Origin: an uncultured Acholeplasmatales bacterium
GTDB taxonomy: Bacteria; Bacillota_I; Bacilli_A; ML615J-28; CAG-698
Assembly: GCA_937877075.1 (NCBI GenBank)
Contig: CALEGD010000083.1
Coordinates: 1 to 17,102 of the forward strand
Direction of reading: 5' to 3'
Length of the DNA stretch: 17,102 bases
A program made the translations under genes and the position numbers. The notes beneath the pieces are model-generated. The model searched no databases. It was not told where the DNA came from and worked only from the letters and a program-made list of their open reading frames with translations. Shown in pieces: positions 7,275-12,335 of the stretch. Numbering within the stretch: position 1 is the first letter of the stretch; the number at the start of each line of letters is the position of its first letter.

Positions 7275-7300
7275 AATGCCGCCGATTGCGGCATTTTTTT
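7275..7300 (+). terminator. Riboswitch-controlled intrinsic terminator
   Basis: AATGCCGC (7275-7282) pairs with GCGGCATT (7288-7295) around a 5-base loop, followed by TTTTT. It ends directly before the AAGGAG site of the first gene, so it can only act as an attenuator. CCGCCGA (7279-7285) can instead pair with TCGGCGG (7240-7246), a candidate antiterminator. Confidence 0.85.
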
Positions 7301-7311
7301 AAGGAGAAAAT

Positions 7312-8133
7312 ATGAATTTGCGTAGATCACATCCGGCTTCATCTTTAATCTATCTTTTGGTAATCATTTCTTATACAATGTTTTCAAAAGAAATTTTTCT
7401 TCTTGCTTTTTCCCTTTTTACTGGGGTATTTACTCAAATTTTCATCGACCCGAAGAAGATAACCGCAAGAAGCATTTTCTGGAACCTGATCTTTTTCGCT
7501 CTGATTATCCTTCTAAATCCTCTGTTTAACCAAACGGGCGAAACAGAACTTTTGCGAATCGGAAAACTAAGGGTTACCGAAGAAGCTCTTTTAGCCGGCT
7601 TAAAAATCGGTTTAATGACTTTGGCGGTTATATTTTGGTTTAATCTCTTCAATCAAATTATTACTTCCGAGAAATTTATCTACCTTTTCGGAAACCTCGC
7701 CCCTTCTACAACTCTACTTTTATCAATGGGACTGAAATACCTTCCCCTTTATAGAAGACAATACGAAAGAATTTCTGAAGCTCAAAGAGCGATGGGAAAA
7801 TATGGTGAAGGTTACTTTCGAAAAGTTGTTAACAGAGTCAGAACCTTTATCGCACTTCTTGCTTGGTCCTTAGAAAATGCTTTGGATACAGCTTCATCGA
7901 TGAAAGCCAGAGGCTATGGACTTAAAAAAAGAAGTCATTATGCGCTTTACCGCTTTCGAAAATCCGACTTTGGTTTGATTATCATTTCATTATTATTTTT
8001 AAGTTTTCTTATTTTAGATCTGATTTTTATCTTACCTTACCGATACATCGGTATCATTCTAATCTTTTCGTATGGAGCTTTATTGGAAATAAAGGAGAAT
8101 TTTAAATGGCATTACTTGAGATCAAAAATTTAA
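7312..8133 (+). CDS. ecfT: ECF transporter transmembrane component EcfT (cobalamin operon)
   Basis: This 273-residue integral membrane protein is the T component that couples ATP hydrolysis to the substrate-binding S component in energy-coupling factor transporters. N-terminal hydrophobic helices (about 10-45, 55-70, 100-125) are followed by a long cytoplasmic helical region, with ISEAQRAMGKY and LDTASSMKARGYG as the two coupling helices that dock to the ATPases; the second carries the expected A-R-G triplet. Two more hydrophobic segments end the protein. Start: AAGGAG at 7301-7306, right after the attenuator. The 3' end overlaps the ATPase gene by 28 bases, so the genes are translationally coupled. 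The B12 riboswitch and the S component mark this as a dedicated cobalamin module (the cbrTUV type described in Bacillota), though it may also serve other S components. Confidence 0.92.
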   Translation: MNLRRSHPASSLIYLLVIISYTMFSKEIFLLAFSLFTGVFTQIFIDPKKITARSIFWNLIFFALIILLNPLFNQTGETELLRIGKLRVTEEALLAGLKIGLMTLAVIFWFNLFNQIITSEKFIYLFGNLAPSTTLLLSMGLKYLPLYRRQYERISEAQRAMGKYGEGYFRKVVNRVRTFIALLAWSLENALDTASSMKARGYGLKKRSHYALYRFRKSDFGLIIISLLFLSFLILDLIFILPYRYIGIILIFSYGALLEIKENFKWHYLRSKI

Positions 8134-9731
8134 GTTTCAGCTATCAGAATAATCCGGTTTTGAAAGAATTAAATCTTTCTCTTAAAGAAGGAGAGTTTGT
8201 AGTACTGACCGGTGCAACCGGAAGCGGGAAATCAACGCTTTTAAAACTAATTAAGAAAGAACTTACTCCTCGGGGAAAACTAATCGGAAGTATATATTTT
8301 GATGGCAAAGATTATAAAGACTTTCCTTTTGAAAGCTCGGCCAGTTCTATTGGTTATGTCATGCAAAACCCGGAAAATCAGATTATTACCGATAAGGTTT
8401 ATCATGAACTTGCTTTTGGATTGGAAAACTTAGGTCTGGAAAGAGAAGAAATAAGAAGAAGAGTCAGTGAGACTGCGGCTTTTTTTGGAATTGATTCTTG
8501 GTTTAGGCAGGATACCTTTTCACTTTCAGGCGGGGAAAAGCAACTCCTTGTTCTGACAAGTATTTTGTCTATGCGACCGCGCTTGCTTTTGCTTGATGAA
8601 CCGACCTCGGAATTAGATCCTGTTGCTGCTGAACAGTTTTTATCGCTTTTGAAGAAAATTAATCAAGAACTGGGGATTAGTATTTTGATTGTAGAACATC
8701 GACTTGATGCAGTTTTAGCATTTGCGGACAGATTTCTGATTATCAATGAAGGGAAAATATTATTTGATGGTAACCCTCGAGAAATTTCAATGCAAATTGA
8801 TTCCTCTCTTCCGATTGGAATTCCCAGTGCAATCAAGATCTATAAAGGATTAGGAGGAAAGGGACCCTGTCCTCTGACGGTTAAGGAAGGTGCGGAGTTT
8901 TTAAGTCGTTACCAAAAACAAAAAGAGTTTTCGAAAAAGATTATTAGTAAGCCCGGGAAAAAGATATATGAATTGAAGGATATTTGGTTTTCTTATGGAA
9001 AGAATAATCAAGAAATCCTAAGGGGACTTGATTTGGATATTTTTGAAAGTGAAATTATGACCTTAGTCGGAGGAAACGGTAGCGGTAAATCAACGCTTTT
9101 AAAAATAATTGCCGGCTTGTATAAAGTTCCGGTCGGTAAGATACTGTTTAATAAAAAGAATATAAAAACATATAAAGATAAAGAACTGTACCACTATAAT
9201 CTAGCTTATCTCCCCCAGAATCCTCAGGATCTTTTTATGGAGTTAACGGTTAAAGAGGAGATCGGCAGGACGGATGAAAATTTTAAACTTATCGAAGAGT
9301 TTGAATTAACCGCTCTTTTGGATAAGCATCCTTATGATTTAAGTGGCGGCGAACAACAAAGGCTTGCTTTTGTAAAGCTATTATCACTGAAACCAAAAAC
9401 TCTTTTACTAGATGAACCTACTAAAGGATTGGATAAAAGGTGGAAAGAAATTGTTGAGAAATTATTAATTAAAATGAAAAACAAGGGCATAACAATTATT
9501 ATTGTTACTCATGATTTGGAGTTTGCTGCGAGAATATCTGATCGTTGTGGCATGCTTTTTGACGGCGAAGTTATTTCTCTTTCCGATCCGATTTCATTTT
9601 TTTCTGGAAACACTTTTTATACGACCCCTGCAAATAGAATTTCCCGTAAGCTTTATCCTGAAGCTCTAACCGAAGAAGAAGTAATTAGGCTAGCGAAGTT
9701 GCATGGTGAAAAAGATGAAAATAATCATTAA
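8106..9731 (+). CDS. ecfA: ECF transporter ATPase, two ABC domains fused (EcfA-EcfA')
   Basis: This 541-residue protein carries both ATPases of an ECF transporter in one chain, instead of the usual separate EcfA1 and EcfA2 of about 280 residues each. Domain 1 (about 1-230) has Walker A GATGSGKST (36-44), Q87, signature LSGGEKQ (140-146), Walker B LLLLDEP (160-166) and switch H198. Domain 2 (about 285-505) has Walker A GGNGSGKST (322-330), Q371, signature LSGGEQQ (412-418), Walker B TLLLDEP (432-438) and H469. All catalytic motifs look intact in both halves. A lysine-rich linker (about 250-287) joins them. Start: AAAGGAG at 8092-8098. It overlaps ecfT upstream and the S-component gene downstream, so all three are one coupled unit under the B12 riboswitch. 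Confidence 0.93.
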   Translation: MALLEIKNLSFSYQNNPVLKELNLSLKEGEFVVLTGATGSGKSTLLKLIKKELTPRGKLIGSIYFDGKDYKDFPFESSASSIGYVMQNPENQIITDKVYHELAFGLENLGLEREEIRRRVSETAAFFGIDSWFRQDTFSLSGGEKQLLVLTSILSMRPRLLLLDEPTSELDPVAAEQFLSLLKKINQELGISILIVEHRLDAVLAFADRFLIINEGKILFDGNPREISMQIDSSLPIGIPSAIKIYKGLGGKGPCPLTVKEGAEFLSRYQKQKEFSKKIISKPGKKIYELKDIWFSYGKNNQEILRGLDLDIFESEIMTLVGGNGSGKSTLLKIIAGLYKVPVGKILFNKKNIKTYKDKELYHYNLAYLPQNPQDLFMELTVKEEIGRTDENFKLIEEFELTALLDKHPYDLSGGEQQRLAFVKLLSLKPKTLLLDEPTKGLDKRWKEIVEKLLIKMKNKGITIIIVTHDLEFAARISDRCGMLFDGEVISLSDPISFFSGNTFYTTPANRISRKLYPEALTEEEVIRLAKLHGEKDENNH

Positions 9732-10383
9732 TTTGATTTGGTTTCTTTTTTTTCCGGCTTTGATTATATTAGGAACAATTATAAAAGAATATCGCATAAT
9801 ATCCGTTGTAGCGATGATTCTGGCAATAATTCCTTTCTTCTTGAAATTTGAAAGTAGAAGTCCTGAGGCAAATGAGGTAGTACTGATTGCGGTATTAACC
9901 GCTTTAGTGGTTATGATGCGAGTCGTCTTTTCGCCATTTCCCTTTTTTAAACCGGTTACGGCTTTAATAATTCTGACTGCTTTGGTTTTTGGAAAAGAAA
10001 CTGGTTTTTTGGTCGGCGCTCTTGCAGCTTTGCTTTCTAACTTCTATTTCGGCCAAGGAGTTTGGACACCCTTCCAAATGTTTGCCTGGGGTTTTGTTGG
10101 CTATTTCTCCGGCCTCTTTAAAAACATCGATACTTTAAAATTAAAGTTTTATCTATTATTGGTATTTCTCGGGGTCTTTGGCGGATTGGCATTTTCCCTA
10201 ATTATGGATTTTCAAACAGTCCTTTTTATCGATAATCGTTTCAATCTGACAAGATTTTATGCCGCGATATTAGCTTCTTCCTATTTTACAGGTATCCATA
10301 TTCTATCTAATATCTTTTTTCTTTTGGTATTTGGGGAAATAATATATAGAATATTCGTAAGAATTAAAATTAAGTATTATTGA
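9715..10383 (+). CDS. cbrT: ECF transporter S component, cobalamin type (CbrT-like)
   Basis: This 222-residue membrane protein is the substrate-capturing S component of the ECF transporter. It has six to seven hydrophobic segments. Conserved-looking blocks include RVVFSPFPFFKPVTALIILT (about 68-87) and NFYFGQGVWTPFQMFAWGFVG (about 109-129), typical of the CbrT group. The B12 riboswitch, the T and A genes upstream, and the overlap with the ATPase gene all point to cobalamin or a corrinoid precursor as substrate. Two starts are possible: ATG at 9703 (four residues longer) and ATG at 9715. I prefer 9715, which has GGTGA at 9705-9709 at a fitting distance. An AT-rich hairpin overlaps its stop codon. 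The role is well supported by context; the symbol is assigned by analogy. Confidence 0.82.
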   Translation: MKIIINLIWFLFFPALIILGTIIKEYRIISVVAMILAIIPFFLKFESRSPEANEVVLIAVLTALVVMMRVVFSPFPFFKPVTALIILTALVFGKETGFLVGALAALLSNFYFGQGVWTPFQMFAWGFVGYFSGLFKNIDTLKLKFYLLLVFLGVFGGLAFSLIMDFQTVLFIDNRFNLTRFYAAILASSYFTGIHILSNIFFLLVFGEIIYRIFVRIKIKYY

Positions 10384-10414
10384 AAACGTTTCTTAGAATC
10401 CGAATAATACTTTT
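10372..10414 (+). terminator. Possible terminator at the end of the cobalamin operon
   Basis: AAGTATTATT (10372-10381) pairs perfectly with AATAATACTT (10403-10412) around a 21-base loop, followed by two more T. The stem is all but GC-free and the T run is short, so termination may be partial. It lies directly before the queT promoter. Confidence 0.4.
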
Positions 10415-10415
10415 A

Positions 10416-10424
10416 TGTTATAAT
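10416..10424 (+). promoter_or_regulatory. Extended -10 promoter of queT
   Basis: TGTTATAAT at 10416-10424 is an extended -10 element; no clear -35 hexamer is present. The predicted start is near 10431, about 15 bases before the preQ1 aptamer. Confidence 0.6.
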
Positions 10425-10446
10425 AAATATTATATCTAATAAATGA

Positions 10447-10488
10447 GGAGATGTTCCTTGCTTAACCATCTAATAAAAAACAAGGAGT
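10447..10488 (+). ncRNA. preQ1-I riboswitch controlling queT translation
   Basis: The RNA fits the class I preQ1 aptamer. Stem P1 is AGATG (10449-10453) with CATCT (10467-10471). Directly after the first strand comes the conserved TTC, and the loop CCTTGCTTAAC supplies CCTTG (10456-10460). This pairs across an A-rich tail (AATAAAAAA, 10472-10480) with CAAGG (10481-10485) to form the H-type pseudoknot. The pseudoknot strand overlaps the ribosome binding site AAGGAG (10482-10487), so bound preQ1 should block translation of queT. No terminator lies between aptamer and gene, which fits translational control. The gene downstream is the expected one for this riboswitch. Confidence 0.92.
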
Positions 10489-10492
10489 TTTT

Positions 10493-10978
10493 ATGTCCCA
10501 AGAAGTAAAAAATATTGTTCGCCAGGCTGTTATTGCCGGTTTATATGTTGCGTTAACTTTACTTATTATTCCCTATGCTTACGGACCGATTCAGTTCAGA
10601 ATTTCTGAGATTTTAATTCTGCTATGTTTTTTCCGTCGGGATTATATCATTGGTTTAATTGTCGGTTGTTTTTTGGCTAATTTCTTTAGCCTTATGCCCT
10701 TAACCGATATTCCTTTTGGAACTTTAGCTACCGCCATTTCCGTCTTTTTAATTTCCAGAAGCAAGAACCTCTATTTCTCAATAATTTATCCAGTCTTATT
10801 TAACGGACTGATTATCGGCATTCAATTAAATCTGGTTTTCCATGAACCGCTTTTCTTATCGATGCTTTATGTTGCTTTGGGTGAATTTGTGGTGCTTTTA
10901 ATCGGAGTTTTAATCTTTCGAGTGCTTGGGAAAAACAAAGCTTTTCTGGAACTAATTGATGCAAATCAAAATCTTTAG
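10493..10978 (+). CDS. queT: QueT, ECF S component for queuosine precursor
   Basis: This 161-residue hydrophobic protein matches the QueT family of ECF S components, which import a queuosine precursor such as preQ1. Visible features are the N-terminal cytoplasmic helix with VRQAVIAGLYVALTLL (9-24), the block YGPIQFRISEILILLCFF (30-47), FLANFFSLMPLTDIPFGTLA (about 60-79) and five to six membrane helices. The preQ1-I riboswitch in its leader supports the substrate strongly. No T or A component is encoded with it; such S components normally share a housekeeping ECF module. The nearest module is the fused EcfA/EcfT set of the cobalamin operon just upstream, but whether it is used cannot be told. 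The ribosome site is AAGGAG at 10482-10487. Confidence 0.94.
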   Translation: MSQEVKNIVRQAVIAGLYVALTLLIIPYAYGPIQFRISEILILLCFFRRDYIIGLIVGCFLANFFSLMPLTDIPFGTLATAISVFLISRSKNLYFSIIYPVLFNGLIIGIQLNLVFHEPLFLSMLYVALGEFVVLLIGVLIFRVLGKNKAFLELIDANQNL

Positions 10979-10984
10979 TTTGAT

Positions 10985-11067
10985 TTAAGAAAGGGATAGT
11001 ATAATCTTACCGTAACCCCTTCTTAAATATAGATAAGGACTGCCGCGGTAGTCCTTTTCGTTTTTTT
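10985..11067 (+). terminator. queT 3' hairpin followed by intrinsic terminator
   Basis: Two hairpins stand in tandem. The first pairs TTAAGAAAGGG (10985-10995) with CCCCTTCTTAA (11016-11026), with one mismatch. The second is the likely terminator: AAGGACT (11035-11041) with AGTCCTT (11050-11056), followed by TTCG and seven T. The first loop contains TATAAT (11000-11005), so a short independent transcript ending at the same terminator is possible. Confidence 0.8.
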
Positions 11068-11084
11068 GTCAGTTATAATATCAT

Positions 11085-11113
11085 TTGATTCAAAATTAAA
11101 AAGGTTGTATAAT
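11085..11113 (+). promoter_or_regulatory. Promoter of the ZIP transporter gene
   Basis: TTGATT (11085-11090), a 17-base spacer and TATAAT (11108-11113). A second TATAAT lies at 11074-11079 without a clear -35. The predicted start is near 11120. Confidence 0.75.
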
Positions 11114-11121
11114 ATAGCTCA

Positions 11122-11152
11122 TATGATGTATAAGATATCTTGATGTATCATA
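11122..11152 (+). promoter_or_regulatory. Strong dyad/hairpin at the 5' end of the ZIP mRNA
   Basis: TATGATGTAT (11122-11131) faces ATGTATCATA (11143-11152) around the perfect palindrome AAGATATCTT (11132-11141), with one extra G at 11142. As RNA, the arms pair fully, with two G-U pairs and one bulge. It starts within a few bases of the predicted transcription start. It could be an operator for a metal sensor, or a 5' stabilising hairpin. Confidence 0.55.
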
Positions 11153-11178
11153 ATTTGAACTAGAAGTAGGTTATTATT

Positions 11179-11892
11179 ATGCTTGAAATTATTCTATATA
11201 GTACTCTTGGCTTATTAGGAACTGCCATCGGCGCCTTCCTGGGAATCTTTTTTGGAAAAAAGATGATCGGAAAAACCTTAGCTATAACCGCTGGAATTAT
11301 GGGCGGACTGGTTATTTTTGACCTCTTTCCGCTCTCGCTCTCACTATCCGATCCTATTGTAGCTTTGATTTCTACTGCTATAGGAATTCTGGGAGTTATG
11401 CTTTTAGGAAATGTAATCGGTAAATTTCAGCCCTTAAAGCAAAAAAATCGAATGATAAATTCCGGTTTAATTTTGCTTTTTTCGATGGCTCTACATAATT
11501 TCCCGGAAGGTATGGCAATCGGTTCCGGAGGAGCCGAAAGTACCCAAACTGGTTTTATTATCGCTCTGACCATTGCTCTTCATGATATACCGGAAGGTAT
11601 GGCGGTCGCAACTCCTTTTGTTGGGGGAAGTGTAAAAAACAGAAAAGTTTTTTTGATGACAATTTTCTCCAGTCTTTCTACAATCGTTGGCGCTGTAATC
11701 GGTTATCTTTTAGGTAGCATCTCCGATTATACAAATGCCATTTGTCTTGGTATCGCCTCAGGAGCAATGCTTTATGTGGTTGTTCGAGAACTGCTCCCGG
11801 GTTCATTAAAATCCTCGTCGGTGCGCGATGTCATAATATTTTCTTTTGTCGGAGTTTTGATTAGCATTATCTTTATTTCAGTCATTGGATAG
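11179..11892 (+). CDS. ZIP family metal transporter
   Basis: This 237-residue membrane protein belongs to the ZIP (Zrt/Irt-like) family, which moves zinc, iron or other divalent cations into the cytoplasm. Length and an eight-helix pattern fit the short ZupT/GufA-like bacterial group. The metal-binding helices are clear: MALHNFPEGMAIG (103-115; H106, N107, E110) and ALHDIPEGMAVA (133-144; H135, D136, E139). The usual histidine-rich cytoplasmic loop is replaced by a short basic stretch (KQKNR, 87-91). The start is set by the reading frame; AAGTAGG upstream is a modest ribosome site. It is monocistronic, with its own promoter, a 5' hairpin and terminators. The hairpin may be a metal-responsive operator. 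Zinc is the commonest substrate, but the ion is not proven. Confidence 0.92.
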   Translation: MLEIILYSTLGLLGTAIGAFLGIFFGKKMIGKTLAITAGIMGGLVIFDLFPLSLSLSDPIVALISTAIGILGVMLLGNVIGKFQPLKQKNRMINSGLILLFSMALHNFPEGMAIGSGGAESTQTGFIIALTIALHDIPEGMAVATPFVGGSVKNRKVFLMTIFSSLSTIVGAVIGYLLGSISDYTNAICLGIASGAMLYVVVRELLPGSLKSSSVRDVIIFSFVGVLISIIFISVIG

Positions 11893-11896
11893 ATTT

Positions 11897-11915
11897 GCCC
11901 TTAAGAGGGCTTTTT
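11897..11915 (+). terminator. Intrinsic terminator after the ZIP gene
   Basis: GCCCT (11897-11901) pairs with AGGGC (11906-11910) around TAAG, followed by TTTTT. It is short but GC-rich and lies 5 bases after the stop codon. Confidence 0.75.
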
Positions 11916-11924
11916 CGTATAATG

Positions 11925-11965
11925 AAAGCTAAGAGGTAAATTATTAAATTCTTAGCTTTTTATTT
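11925..11965 (+). terminator. Second terminator-like hairpin (copy of the ncRNA terminator stem)
   Basis: AAAGCTAAGA (11925-11934) pairs with TCTTAGCTTT (11950-11959) and is followed by T-rich sequence. The stem shares AAGCTAAGAG and CTTAGCTTTT with the terminator at 12102-12140. A TATAAT (11918-11923) precedes it. It separates the ZIP gene from the small RNA promoter. Confidence 0.6.
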
Positions 11966-11982
11966 TACTTTTGAGTTGAAAA

Positions 11983-11991
11983 TGTTATAAT
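11983..11991 (+). promoter_or_regulatory. Extended -10 promoter of the candidate small RNA
   Basis: TGTTATAAT at 11983-11991, with a weak T-rich -35 region (TTTACT at 11964-11969). Seven bases after the -10 box is G11998, the first base of the predicted closing helix of the RNA. Confidence 0.65.
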
Positions 11992-11997
11992 ATTTTC

Positions 11998-12140
11998 GAA
12001 GAGATGAAAAATTTATATTTTAGGACATTGCGATCCTGTGCAAAATCCCGCTTACAGCTTTGACTGTCATTTTATGGGTCGTCTCTTCACCTTAAGTAAA
12101 CAAGCTAAGAGTTTTAATGGTTACTCTTAGCTTTTATTTT
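11998..12140 (+). ncRNA. Candidate structured small RNA, unassigned
   Basis: No protein is encoded here, yet the segment has all parts of an RNA gene: an extended -10 promoter, a fold that starts at the predicted first base, and an intrinsic terminator. The closing helix pairs GAAGAGATGA (11998-12007) with TCGTCTCTTC (12079-12088), ten pairs including one G-U. Inside are AGGA/TCCT (12022-12025/12034-12037), ACAG/CTGT (12054-12057/12064-12067), AAAAT/ATTTT (12042-12046/12069-12073) and possible CCC/GGG pairing (12047-12049/12076-12078) that would form a pseudoknot with the AAAAT helix. I compared it by eye with SRP RNA, tmRNA, 6S RNA and common riboswitches and found no match. It may be an independent regulatory RNA. 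A riboswitch is less likely, as no gene follows before the terminator. Confidence 0.6.
12102..12140 (+). terminator. Intrinsic terminator of the small RNA
   Basis: AAGCTAAGAGT (12102-12112) pairs perfectly with ACTCTTAGCTT (12123-12133) around a 10-base loop, followed by TTATTTTT. It closes the transcription unit that begins at 11998. Confidence 0.88.
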
Positions 12141-12168
12141 TATGGGCACATAAAAATAATAAGTTGAT

Positions 12169-12230
12169 GGAAAGTGAGGACGTGGGCTTTTTGGAGACTC
12201 AAGATCTCGTAAATAAAAACGTCCCCTTCC
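12169..12230. other. Second foldable intergenic element
   Basis: GGAA (12169-12172) and GGACGT (12178-12183) pair in order with TTCC (12227-12230) and ACGTCC (12219-12224). Inside, GAGA (12194-12197) pairs with TCTC (12205-12208). The element lies between the small RNA terminator and the promoter of the next gene, and has no T run after it. It could be part of an RNA, a binding site, or chance. The rest of 12141-12296 shows no gene or clear signal. Confidence 0.35.
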
Positions 12231-12296
12231 TTTGTTTTATAAGAGTGAAATTTTTTCGCTTTGTTCTTTCCTTTCACGGATTTTCAGCTATTCTTT

Positions 12297-12302
12297 TATA
12301 AT
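12297..12302 (+). promoter_or_regulatory. -10 box for the Ig-like secreted protein
   Basis: TATAAT at 12297-12302 lies 33 bases before the ATG. The -35 region is poor. AAAGGA (12321-12326) is the ribosome site. Confidence 0.55.
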
Positions 12303-12335
12303 ATAGTTTTAGATAATAAGAAAGGAAATAATATA

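Noticed and set aside
7127..7342. A 71-codon minus-strand frame across the B12 riboswitch
   Set aside because: The region is a clear riboswitch and terminator on the plus strand, which explains its conservation and open frame.
11998..12140. SRP RNA, 6S RNA, tmRNA or T-box leader
   Set aside because: The SRP GGAAG tetraloop core, the tmRNA ends and the T-box motif are absent, and it is too short for a Bacillota 6S RNA. No gene lies directly downstream of its terminator.
12261..12335. N-terminal extension of the Ig-like protein from an upstream TTG
   Set aside because: It would start upstream of the -10 box and bury the signal peptide; ATG 12336 has a good ribosome site.
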